In this document: piece by piece, positions 37,201 to 46,600 of the stretch
Position numbering within the stretch: the first letter of the stretch is position 1
Layout of the letters: each line of letters starts with the position of its first letter
IMG/VR virus record: IMGVR_UViG_3300042352_000458
Span: 1-58,142 of that record
Length of the DNA stretch: 58,142 bases
From: a virus
Strand: one strand, 5' to 3'
Made by a program: the position numbers and the translations under genes
Notes under the pieces: generated by a model
Databases searched by the model: none
What the model was told of the DNA's origin: nothing
Seen by the model: the letters and a program-made list of their open reading frames with translations, nothing else

Positions 37201-39315
37201 TATAATAAGTACGATAAACTTATAAGCCCTTTACTAAACAAAAGTGCTGAAAACACAGAGGCTAAAAAATCTATAAGAGACACTGTTCTTGAAATGATAA
37301 ATAATAGTCCATACTTATTAGATTATTTTGGAGAAGGAGTCCCAGTTTTGCCTACTCAGGAAGAGTTAGATGAGTATACAGATTTAGCTAGCAGGGCAAT
37401 AAATGACCCTAAGATAGATAATGACACTATAGCTTACAAAAACCCTTACTCTTACAATAGACTAACACCAACAACAAGACCGTCATTGAAAAAGGCAGAA
37501 GTAGCTAGACTACAAGAGCTTAATAATAAGATGTCCAAATGGGGTCTTTTAGGGGCTTACTCAAATGCAGGAGGGGTTAGTATAAAAGATATGTTACTAC
37601 AAGATATAGCAGTAAACCAATCAGTTGACCCTATTATAACATCTGAAGTTACAGAAGATGAGTTAGTAACTAATTCAAACGTAGAGCCAAAACAAACAGA
37701 TAAAGGAGATGGAATAAGAAATGAAGAGGTACTTCAAGTCTATCAAGATGTTTTCATAAAAAGAAATCAAACTGGTACTACTATATCACATCTATCTTTA
37801 CCAGGACTTTTGTCTAGAATGGATATTTCAGATAGTATAGGTTATGCACAAGTAACTACAAATAAAGGCAAACAAGTAATCAAAAAAGGATCTATAAAAA
37901 CTATAGATATTTCTCAAGTAGAAGATAATTTAGTTCCAGGTGCCAATTTTGTATTGACTTTTTCTGATGGAGAAACAGCTACTATATCAGTGAAAAGAAG
38001 CGGTGCTCTTTTAGTTAGTAAGGCAGAAGACTTTACAAAAATATTTGACGCAGCCGGATTAAGATATGTAGACAATACTCTGACAAATAAAGCAGGATTT
38101 TCTCCGGTTTATGATCAAGATACAGGCAAAAAGCTTAGCACAGATTACACTGATACTAGTGAATACAGTCCAATGGAGTTATACAATATGATTCCAGGAA
38201 ACAGTGTAACTTTTAGTATAAATCTAGCTAGTGAGTATAATCAAAAACTAATAGCAGATTATTTAGCAGCGACACCAGAACAAGAGGAGGAAGCTTCTAA
38301 AGAACTAGCAAGTAATCTTAAGATTAATGTAATAGATATTAAAGGAAGAAAGCTAGGAGATCTAAAAGCAAATTACGAAACAAACGAGAGCCCGGAGTTT
38401 CTACTATTAAGAGAAGAAGCTGCAAAGTTAGCTAAAGAGAAAGAGGCAGACGTAAGTGATATAGATATTAGATTATCTAAAGAAAGTTTTATTAAACATA
38501 TTTTCTTAGGGGTACCTAACTTTGTTTTTGAGAACGGTAGTGTAAAGTATTTTGATATTGTACCAGATGCAATAGTTGATTACGGCTATGTACAAGATGG
38601 AGAAGTTTCTTTAAAAGGAAACACAAAGAATGTCAGAATGGATTACGTAAAAGACCTACTTAAGAAAGAAGGATTGCCAATAGCAGTGTTTAAGCAGGGC
38701 CAGTATCTAGTTGCGTTCCCTATGAATTTAAAAGAAGGGGATACAAAAATAGGAGACAAAGCCTTAGAAACATTGATGCAGTCAGATAGCTTAGGAAAAG
38801 GAGTTTTAGAATTAAACAACACCTTAGCCAATAATGGTATATCACCTTCTAGTTACAACTTATTCTACTTAAGTGAAGATAACCAATCTTTATTCACAGA
38901 GGATAAAATGACTAAATCTTTAGAAGAAGCTATTAACAAGCTTAATGAAGTAAAGCAAGTAGCAGATGTTACAGAGTGGATGAGTCCAGGTCACACTAAA
39001 GAAAACTTAGTAGATCAAGCCAGTATTGCCATTGACATAACAAACAATCCTCTTACTTCTCCAAAACCTATTATTAACCTTAATAGAATGGTTGAATTTA
39101 AGGACGACTGGTATGCAGAAGCACTAAGAACTGGAGAACTTTCTGATGAAAAGGCAATAGAAATTGCTACTAAAATTTTCTCAGGGGATTCTATAACACC
39201 AAAAGAAAGCAATTTTGTGGACGACCCTAAAGTTGTAGGAGTTATAAGTCAGTTGACTAAGCTAGAAGATGACTTAGATGCTGCATCAAGAAGTGCACAA
39301 AATGAACCTTGTTAA
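34222..39315 (+). CDS. Giant ejection-type protein with membrane-like segments
   Basis: This 1697-aa protein is mostly helical with three hydrophobic or Gly/Ala-rich stretches: GKLATGIVGGTVGTVYGITQ at about 125-145, GGAAFTVSAIGSEAIWAWAT at about 205-225, and VGIGMLIGLITGTGIGVASG at about 487-506. Long charged coiled-coil regions follow (about 650-1000). The C-terminal part is mixed beta and helix (about 1150-1697) with no enzyme motif that I recognise. Membrane-inserting stretches in a giant virion protein fit a DNA ejection protein that forms a channel through the host envelope. It starts two bases after the 872-aa gene. Confidence 0.5.
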   Translation: MDFNPEKLANQEVDLFIKNLNKSANPEINTVGDSIRSSYTKPNPATMVPDWYDTASSRQQENIFGPTVKPTLEKRNYNVDQAYAKLNDGTYIAKYDTFKEGRDNAEYFAQTQATSDKWINGLTKFTGKLATGIVGGTVGTVYGITQGIKEGSFRATYDNDFLNYLDDLDQKLDYKLPNYYSKSEKEAGFFGSLGSANFWAKDVLGGAAFTVSAIGSEAIWAWATGGTSLAATGARLGMRAERLLGEGSMALRAINKTKDLVLSPVRTAFSKAAEAETLVNKTMSVASATKLGKAGAMANTARFMYTSAGFEAGVEARSYIREQRESFDQMFESKNGRAATPEERKDFEENLTNSANALYGANTIIVGTSNLAMIGKIADIKNPLTSPTRWVNSKIFGAGVKSTEAGLEKIATSKAQKIGQYAWSLSKGPLTEGVWEEGMQSVASNTAKNWINAKYDPKYTKDTLSLTEAFNDGLSQTYGTKEGMKEVGIGMLIGLITGTGIGVASGKGINSEFYNVNKRTEGLESLSKYYSPKKMAENFAYANRVQLANESYESANAKGDIVGGELARKSSAIAQLNYAYNLDYFDQTISDTEIAIKNIDNQTIMKEHGVDEKGAMALKDSMIQEYKDTAKTFKKYRDFSEYFVSDKLTKEKELLGDHNADSVKEAIAYELTLGESAHNFSGDLLQAIKQKVGTSILGTDISNALNIEDILLKAGKETKVEATKKEKQAKAIAREIETLDKEYLNLEATFNNTRTDEEKKTFLGTMDSNRAKKTKLEKEREVLTSEYNALLSSAKLKNPFGKYGDEVFISTKTLEDRVNKVNNINEIIKAHQTVDPQEALQLEKLVKEYSKSIYAFQRYAELSRQLSDPTLGLRGKRNIISEIMSEKSPSQATVETLEKLMEGYEERLGQNLEEIVSQQEDVEKVISEDKDKKGATIDKINQDTSNESVQNLRAKEQEELVREIPNIEDYKVDGKVDKSKITDPKDRAKFEEIYNKYDKLISPLLNKSAENTEAKKSIRDTVLEMINNSPYLLDYFGEGVPVLPTQEELDEYTDLASRAINDPKIDNDTIAYKNPYSYNRLTPTTRPSLKKAEVARLQELNNKMSKWGLLGAYSNAGGVSIKDMLLQDIAVNQSVDPIITSEVTEDELVTNSNVEPKQTDKGDGIRNEEVLQVYQDVFIKRNQTGTTISHLSLPGLLSRMDISDSIGYAQVTTNKGKQVIKKGSIKTIDISQVEDNLVPGANFVLTFSDGETATISVKRSGALLVSKAEDFTKIFDAAGLRYVDNTLTNKAGFSPVYDQDTGKKLSTDYTDTSEYSPMELYNMIPGNSVTFSINLASEYNQKLIADYLAATPEQEEEASKELASNLKINVIDIKGRKLGDLKANYETNESPEFLLLREEAAKLAKEKEADVSDIDIRLSKESFIKHIFLGVPNFVFENGSVKYFDIVPDAIVDYGYVQDGEVSLKGNTKNVRMDYVKDLLKKEGLPIAVFKQGQYLVAFPMNLKEGDTKIGDKALETLMQSDSLGKGVLELNNTLANNGISPSSYNLFYLSEDNQSLFTEDKMTKSLEEAINKLNEVKQVADVTEWMSPGHTKENLVDQASIAIDITNNPLTSPKPIINLNRMVEFKDDWYAEALRTGELSDEKAIEIATKIFSGDSITPKESNFVDDPKVVGVISQLTKLEDDLDAASRSAQNEPC

Positions 39316-39332
39316 AAATAAAAGTTAACAAA

Positions 39333-39364
39333 TTTGTTTTTTATAAAAATATTTGCTAATTTTG
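39333..39364 (+). promoter_or_regulatory. Late-type promoter upstream of the 1382-aa gene
   Basis: TTTG at 39333-39336 and TAATTTTG at 39357-39364 are spaced 20 bases, in the short gap between the 1697-aa and 1382-aa genes. Confidence 0.75.
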
Positions 39365-39384
39365 CATAAAATAAAATAATAAAA

Positions 39385-42300
39385 ATGAGCTTAAACTGTA
39401 GAGTTTTTAGAACAGAGAATGGAGCTATAGATTTTGTCAATGCACCAAATGGCAATAGAAGTACCTTATTTGATAACTTAGTTAAGATAGCGGGCGGTAA
39501 TAAAGATATCGCCCTAGATCTTTACGCATTGACAGAAACCCCTGAATTTAAGGACGGTGTAGATGTCAAAACTAGCCAAGCAAAAAGAAGACTTCTAGAA
39601 AAAGCCAAGCAGTTAATGAAGGAGACAGCCCCAGTACCAACTGCTGAGGAGACAAAAGTAGCCGGATTTAATAAAGGGGTTGAACAAGTAAGAAAGATAG
39701 CTGAGGATTTTAAAAAGGAATTCAAAAGAGTTGGCCTACAGCACATGCCTGTACAAAAACTATTTACTGTTGTATCTGAGGAAATAGCAAAGGTGTACGA
39801 AACTATACCAAATAAACCAAAAGATAAAAAAGTAAAAGAGGCTTATAAAGCAATGGTAGATGAAACCTTAGAGCAATACAACTACATAATAGGCAAAGGG
39901 CTTAAAGTAGTAAGGCATGTAGTTACAGGAGAACCTTATGTGAACTCTAAGCAAATGTTAGAGGACTTAGAAAAAAACAACACATTGAAGTTTTTACCTA
40001 ATGATGTTGCATTTGGACAAGGTAACATAGACGTTTCAGATAACATAGGCTTACAACCTAGCGGCATAAAACTAGAAGACGGTTATGAGCTTACTAACTC
40101 AGAAGTTTTTAGAGTAGTACACGACTATTTTGGTCACGGTATTCTAGGGAATGAGTTTGGGGCAATAGGAGAAGAAAATGCAACTTTACAACACTTAGAC
40201 CTTTATTCAGAAAAAGCAGCACCTGCTGTAATTTTTCAAACAAGAGGCCAAAACAGTTGGGTAAACTATAGTGGTGCAAACGAAGAAGCAAACTCTTTAA
40301 GAGCTCAAGCCAGAGATCTAAGAAAGCAAGGAAGAGAAGAAGAGGCAGACAGATTAGTAGAAGAAGCAAATAATATATTTAAGTTCGCAGAACCTAAAAT
40401 AGGAATTTTTCCAAACAAGTACAATTTTAAGAGATATGAAACAGCAAGAAGAATCAAAGAAGACGCAGAAATCCAAGGTAGAAAATATAGATACACTAGT
40501 GCTGCAGTATCCAGCACATTACCAAACATATCTAAGAAAAGCGTTGGAAGAAGGGGACTCACTAGAACAGGCTTTGGCATCCCTAAGAGCCTTCAATCTT
40601 TAAAAGGCAAAACAACTAAAGTAATAGTTGACGATAAAATAAAATCAGATATTACTAAAGCTTTCCCTAAAGTAAAGGTTTTTCCTAATGTATATGAAAT
40701 ACAAGACGGTGAGGCTTATAGAAAAATGCAAGAAAGCTCTCTTGTAAATAATGAATACAGAGACTCTGTAACAGTACATACAGCCGAAGAGTACAATCAA
40801 ATGAGAATGTTTATCTCAGAAGACGGTATGACTGGGGTTACTTTAGATAAAGACGGTCATCTTGGAGGAGGGTTTTCTGACCCAGACTCTGGAAGACCAA
40901 ACGATATAGCACAATTGTTGATAATAGGTATAAAAGAGGGGGCTACAAATGCAGAAGCTTTTGACACAATTCTCCCAGACTATTATTCAGCATTTGGTTT
41001 TAAAGCAGTATCTAGAGTGGCATTTAATGAAGAAGAGGTACCAAAAAACTGGAACTACGCTACGTATAGCAGATTTAATAATGGTAGACCAGATGTAGTT
41101 CATTTTGTATGGGATGGTGGAGATAGAAATACTATAGAAGAAAGAGTAGGCCAGTTTGATAACTACTCTACTTACCAAAAAGATCAAACAAAATCTTTTA
41201 ATAAAAATAGCTATGCCGCATCTTATGAGTACATGAGAAAAGCAGTAGCTAATAGATTTACATACGAACAGGAGCAGATAATACAATCGGCAACTGAAAT
41301 TATAAGTAAGAAGTCACCATCAATGACTTATAAAAACTCTAACCTTTATTCTAAAGACAGAGTTAATCCAATTACAGGTAAATCTACAAAACAAGTTGAG
41401 ATTGAGCTAATAGAGACAGCACCTGAAAGTAAAGGTAATGGGGACGCTAGGCAACTATTAAGAAACTTCTTAGACTATACAGACGCTTTAGGAAAAGATG
41501 TTTACTTAGCAGTATCACCAAGAGATGTAACCACAACAGCTGAGGGATTAGAAAGGTTATATGCTTCAGAGGGATTTGAAAAAGTCTCAGATTTTGAGAT
41601 GGTTAGAGTAGCAAAACCTGTAAAAGTAGAAAGTTTTGATAACAACGGGGAACCAACCGTAAAAAACTTGATGGAGTATATCAATGGGACAAATAAAACT
41701 TTGTCTAATGAGAGATTAGGTATGGCTATGAATTCTATGATGGCTATGGGAGTTACAAGCTCTTCAGAGTTATTAAGTAAGTTAGAGTCAGCAATAGTTA
41801 AAAATGGAGCCATAGTTTTTGATAAGGTATCTTTACAAAGCAGTGGAGTATTTAATAAGTACGAAGCTACAAAAATATCAGAGTCTTTGGCTTTGCAAAA
41901 TAAGATAAAGCAGTCGTTTTTGGAACTAAGGAATCAAGAACCTTTTACAATTGAATACGATAACAATTTTGCAATAACTGAAGGGTCAACATTAAACGAT
42001 TTTGGTAAACAAAAAGTATCTAACCCTTTCATAGTAGAAAAAGAACTTCTTATGGACATCGCTGGATTAGAAGAAAACGAAATAGAAAGTAACTTACTTC
42101 CTGAATTAGGAGATAAGTATTCTACAAATGAAGAGTTTAAAGCCAAGATTGATAACTTAGCAAAAACTACCAGACTAGTAACCATAAAGACAGATTCTGA
42201 AGAGGGGTTAGTTGACAAGAAAGCAAACACAGAAGAGATGCTTTTAGAAACTGTTATAGATAAAGGTAACCCAAAACTAGAAGAGAATATAGATTTCTTA

Positions 42301-43533
42301 AAAACAAGAATTTCAGAAGAGGTTTGGGAAGAAAGCCCTAGGCAAGTAGTTGCTGTATTGAACAGCATAAAAAAATCTGCTATAGAGAATGGAATAGATC
42401 TAAAAAATCTTTCAGCAAAAGTTCTTACACACAGTAGAGAAGATATACTAGCATTACTAGACTCTATGGAGAACTTTTTACAAGACACTGAAGATGCAGA
42501 TGCTCTTAGTACATTCGCAAGATTGTATGACGAAGTGTTTGAAACAGCGGAGTCACAAACTGAACTAATTGTTACAGACAATGAATTTGATGTGTTAGTA
42601 GACACAGAGAAAACAGAGTATCAACTGTTCTCAGAATACGGTCTTGTAAAGAAACAAGGTGACGTTTATAGACAAGTGGAAGAGCAATCTTTGGAAGAGT
42701 TGTACAATAACATGATTGAGTACTCTGACATTTTACCTACCGGGGTAAAAACTGTAGAAGATCTCAAGAACTATGTAGAGAAACAGCTTCCAAACTTAGA
42801 AATTTCTGATTATGAAGTTAATACAGATAATTTGGAGAAAATGGTTTTATACAAAACTTTCTTTAAGTTTCCAATATCTTCTCCAGATCCAAGAGTCTCT
42901 ACAGAAGAGCTTTCTAAAATAAGTAAAGACCCAGAGTACCTAGTTAGTGACTTTGTAAAAGAATTCAATAAGTGGGTAATTAAAAAAGCAAATCCTTACT
43001 TCAAAGTTACAGAAAGAGGAATAGAATTGGTAGAGAATGATCCTATATCAAAACAGGAAGCCATATTAAGCTTACCAGAGGACTTAAAATCAGATTTGGC
43101 ACAATATAACGCATTGTCAAAAAGATTGAACCTGGAGCTTCCTATGGAAGAAGTTTTCCCTGATTATGACGCACAAAGCCAACAAAGAGAAAGAGTAGTA
43201 AACAATCCTAAAAGTGTTAAGAAACTAGAAGGAGATTATTTATACGTAGAAGACGGAGTCCTAGCAGTAAGAAACTCAACAGACACTTTCATAAGAACAC
43301 CTAAGGGGGTATATGAAATGATCTACGAGGCAGGTAATGTCAAGTTCTACGGGGCTCTTCCAGAAGCGAATGCAGATTACAAAGTATTTGGAGTAGCCTC
43401 ACCACTATCAGATATGGATTTTTCTAAGTACCAGTATTTAGAGAATTCACCTGGAGTATTTAAGACTATGAAGAAATATTATACAAAAGAGGAATTAGGA
43501 CAAATAGATGAAGAGTACTTCAGCTGTCAATAA
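39385..43533 (+). CDS. Giant multidomain (polyvalent-type) virion protein
   Basis: This 1382-aa protein starts with a short domain (CRVFRTENGAIDFVNAPNGN, STLFDNL) related to the start of the 1904-aa protein encoded next. Residues about 235-310 contain FRVVHDYFGHGILGNEFG, with H246, D247 and H251 as a possible metal-binding set, then QTRGQNSWVNY. Residues about 473-596 and 648-746 look like two GNAT-type folds (LPDYYSAFGFKAVSRVAF; YLAVSPRD plus ASEGFEKV). A long helical C-terminal half follows. This mosaic matches the idea of polyvalent phage proteins injected with DNA to counter host defences or reprogramme the cell. Catalysis is unproven. Confidence 0.6.
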   Translation: MSLNCRVFRTENGAIDFVNAPNGNRSTLFDNLVKIAGGNKDIALDLYALTETPEFKDGVDVKTSQAKRRLLEKAKQLMKETAPVPTAEETKVAGFNKGVEQVRKIAEDFKKEFKRVGLQHMPVQKLFTVVSEEIAKVYETIPNKPKDKKVKEAYKAMVDETLEQYNYIIGKGLKVVRHVVTGEPYVNSKQMLEDLEKNNTLKFLPNDVAFGQGNIDVSDNIGLQPSGIKLEDGYELTNSEVFRVVHDYFGHGILGNEFGAIGEENATLQHLDLYSEKAAPAVIFQTRGQNSWVNYSGANEEANSLRAQARDLRKQGREEEADRLVEEANNIFKFAEPKIGIFPNKYNFKRYETARRIKEDAEIQGRKYRYTSAAVSSTLPNISKKSVGRRGLTRTGFGIPKSLQSLKGKTTKVIVDDKIKSDITKAFPKVKVFPNVYEIQDGEAYRKMQESSLVNNEYRDSVTVHTAEEYNQMRMFISEDGMTGVTLDKDGHLGGGFSDPDSGRPNDIAQLLIIGIKEGATNAEAFDTILPDYYSAFGFKAVSRVAFNEEEVPKNWNYATYSRFNNGRPDVVHFVWDGGDRNTIEERVGQFDNYSTYQKDQTKSFNKNSYAASYEYMRKAVANRFTYEQEQIIQSATEIISKKSPSMTYKNSNLYSKDRVNPITGKSTKQVEIELIETAPESKGNGDARQLLRNFLDYTDALGKDVYLAVSPRDVTTTAEGLERLYASEGFEKVSDFEMVRVAKPVKVESFDNNGEPTVKNLMEYINGTNKTLSNERLGMAMNSMMAMGVTSSSELLSKLESAIVKNGAIVFDKVSLQSSGVFNKYEATKISESLALQNKIKQSFLELRNQEPFTIEYDNNFAITEGSTLNDFGKQKVSNPFIVEKELLMDIAGLEENEIESNLLPELGDKYSTNEEFKAKIDNLAKTTRLVTIKTDSEEGLVDKKANTEEMLLETVIDKGNPKLEENIDFLKTRISEEVWEESPRQVVAVLNSIKKSAIENGIDLKNLSAKVLTHSREDILALLDSMENFLQDTEDADALSTFARLYDEVFETAESQTELIVTDNEFDVLVDTEKTEYQLFSEYGLVKKQGDVYRQVEEQSLEELYNNMIEYSDILPTGVKTVEDLKNYVEKQLPNLEISDYEVNTDNLEKMVLYKTFFKFPISSPDPRVSTEELSKISKDPEYLVSDFVKEFNKWVIKKANPYFKVTERGIELVENDPISKQEAILSLPEDLKSDLAQYNALSKRLNLELPMEEVFPDYDAQSQQRERVVNNPKSVKKLEGDYLYVEDGVLAVRNSTDTFIRTPKGVYEMIYEAGNVKFYGALPEANADYKVFGVASPLSDMDFSKYQYLENSPGVFKTMKKYYTKEELGQIDEEYFSCQ

Positions 43534-43538
43534 AAGAA

Positions 43539-43570
43539 AAGGCTACCCAAAAAGTAGCCTTAACTTTTTT
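43539..43570 (+). terminator. Intrinsic terminator after the 1382-aa gene
   Basis: AAGGCTAC (43539-43546) pairs with GTAGCCTT (43554-43561) across a seven-base loop, followed by a T-run ending near 43570. Confidence 0.85.
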
Positions 43571-43576
43571 AATGTA

Positions 43577-43608
43577 TTTGGTTATTCCAAATAAAATTAC
43601 TAATTTTG
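43577..43608 (+). promoter_or_regulatory. Late-type promoter upstream of the 1904-aa gene
   Basis: TTTG at 43577-43580 and TAATTTTG at 43601-43608 are spaced 20 bases and lie immediately after the terminator at 43539-43570. This gene is therefore probably controlled as a separate unit. Confidence 0.75.
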
Positions 43609-43629
43609 CACTATAATTTAAGATAAAAT

Positions 43630-46600
43630 ATGAGCTGTACTATCAATTACAACCAAAAAGGAGAAATAAAAAACGTGCTTACACCAGAAGGTGCAGAAAG
43701 CAAACTATTCAGACAAATCGCTAGACTACCTCATATAGATAGTTTAGAGGAGGCTTTAGGTATTTTCAAAAACATCTACTCTGAAGATTTTCAGGGGGAG
43801 CAGCCTCTTACTTTTAAATCAGATAAAGGCAGTTTCCATACTACTTATGCAGAGGCTTTAAAAAACTCTACTTCAGGTAATATTGAAGCTGGGATATCTT
43901 CTGAGCAAGGATTTAAAAGCTTAGTTAGCGTATCTGCTAACACTAACACTGCAACTTATGAAGGGTTAATAAATAACTTGATTAAGAGTGATATACTTTC
44001 TGATGAGAGGATAATAGAAGACGGTAAAACTTACCATAAAGCTGCCGGGAACCACGGCCCTCTTCAGATAGCAAATGAACAGGTTATTAAAGAAGAGCTT
44101 AAAATAAACCTAGGCAGAAAAAACTTTACTATCCACAGAGATGGTAGAATTGAAATTAAAAATAAAAAGAATACTGTAGAAGTAGGAAATAAAACTATGT
44201 CTTTAGAAGATATAAGATCTTCTGATATGAGAGAGCTTGAAAAAGTTGTCGGGAAAGATGCAGCTTTAACTCTTACTATAAACAATGCGGTAAAAGACTC
44301 TCTACCAACAGGTATTAGCGAGGAAAAAATATCAGCAGATGAAACAGCCTTAAAGCTAAACCTGTTAGATTTCCTTAACAAGATAGGTGTATCTATTACC
44401 TCTATCAATAAGTATGTAGAAAAGTACAGAATTACAAATGGAGTAGATCCGTCTGCACAATCTTTAGTTGACATATCAAGACAAACTATTGCATTTAAAG
44501 ATGGCATCATAAACCTAGATGGTCTTACAGAGGAGACTATACACTTTATAGTTGAAACTTGGGACGATGTAGAGATTGAAAACTTACTAAGAAATGCACA
44601 TAAGACATCTTCTTACGTAGAGTTTGCAAATTCTTATAGGGAACTTTACGCAAAAGAGAATCCTAAAATGTCTGCTGAAGAGGTAGAAAACTTGGTTAGA
44701 AGAGAGATCTTAGGTAAAGAGTTGTCTAAAGCAATACAAGAAAGATTCACAACAGAAGGAAAGACAGATATACAAAAAAGTATATTGACTAAGCTATACG
44801 AGTTACTACAAAAGTTTTTTAATTCGCTAGTTGTTACTGATGCATTCTATGAAGATTTAGGGGCATTGACGTTAAAAGTAGAGGACTTGCTATTAACTAA
44901 AGATGTAAATAAATACTTAAATTTAGAACAGGCCAAAACCAAAAAATTCAGAATGTATCAGCAACAAGCGAGTGGCGATTTGCAAATTGATACTAAGAAT
45001 GCTATCACAAAACAATTAGTAGCAGTACTTCTTGAACAAGAAAAAAATATAAAAAGAGCCGGAGGAGGTTCTAATGCTAGTATTAAAATGCTTAATCAAG
45101 CATTGGATAAAGCTTTTACTAAAGGTTCCATATTAGATTTGATCTCTTTAGCAAAAAGGCAAGCAGATTATGTAGAGATTGCAATAACTAGAGCAAATAA
45201 AATAGGCGAAACTTTGTCTAATGAAGAAGGGATTGTACTACACGGTTTAAAAAACCAGATTGTGCCAGTTCTTGAAAAGCTAACCGCTATAGTAAACGAG
45301 GATCCAGAATTATCAGATATTCTTGGCGATGTAGAAAGAGTAACTAAAAAGGTTAATTTAGTAAACGGTATAGTTGCAAACTCTCAAAATAATATACTAG
45401 ATAGGATTATTGATAGACTTATGGTAAGACATAGTTTAGATGAATCTGCTAAAAAAGGGTTGAAAGATGCTGTTACAAATGCTACCAGAGATACTCAAAT
45501 GTTGTATGCGGTGTTTGGTCAAATAACACATGCACATGATCCCTTGTTAAATATTTTAGGGTCAGTTGTAGCTGATATGACTATGGATGCTGAGCAGTCT
45601 TATATAAAGAGAGCCAAAGACTTCCAAAGTAAGATTAGAGAGTTAGGATTTACCGAGAAAGATTTACCAAAATTTATGGGTAAAGATGGGTACATACTAA
45701 GCATGCACGATTTTAGTACTTTTGAGAAAGACATTTTAAATTTAAAAGTTGCAGCCTACAAAAAGCACAGTGGTACCACTATGACTGATGAGGCTATTGC
45801 AGAAGGTATAGAAAACTCTACTTTGCCTAAAATAAAAGATTCTGATGCAGAGCAAAGATATTACAAAGAAGTAAATGATCAAGTAAATGAAAAAATTGAA
45901 AGAAGTTTTACTAATGAGTATTATGAAGAAAGAGAAAAAAGGTTTACTGATCTAGGAATAAGCGAGGCAACAAAGCTACAACTAAGACTTCTTTCTTCAG
46001 ATTTAGGGAGTTTACTGTCAAAAGTAAAAAATGAAAAAGGTTTACCTAGATACACTGAACAAAACAAATACGACCTTGATGCACTTAACTTAAAAAGAAG
46101 ATCTATAAAGTCTTTTTATGATGGATTAGGTAATAAGAAAAAAGGTATAGAGTTTGTAGACAATGCCGGACCTGATACTATAGAGGTAGGGGGAGCATTT
46201 GTAAAACTTGGAAGTAATCCTTCAGAGGAGGCCTCTATTGCTTTTGAGATAAACAAACTAGACCAAGCATTCTTAAAAGAGAAACAGCAAGAGTCTCTAG
46301 CAGCAGGGAACCAAAAAGTAGACGTAGAAAAGTTAGCCCCTAAATTTTTAGAAGAGCTAGCTAGAATAGAGCAAGAAGAGGGTAGAGAAGCAGCAGTAGA
46401 ATTCTTCCTACTTAACTCAAGCGTAGGATTTTCAAATGAGTTTTGGAATACTTTTGACAACACAACAGGCACAAACGCTGCCATGGATGAGTATTTACAA
46501 AGACCTGATGCCGAAGATATTTGGGCAATCAGAATAGAAAACTACAGAGCTAAGTTACAAACAAGAAAAGCTGTCCTTAAGCAGTATCAAGATTCTAGGA

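Noticed and set aside
35175-42605. Long antisense ORFs opposite the giant virion genes
   Set aside because: They lie opposite well-supported coding sequence and have no promoters or recognisable domains; their open frames reflect codon bias on the other strand.
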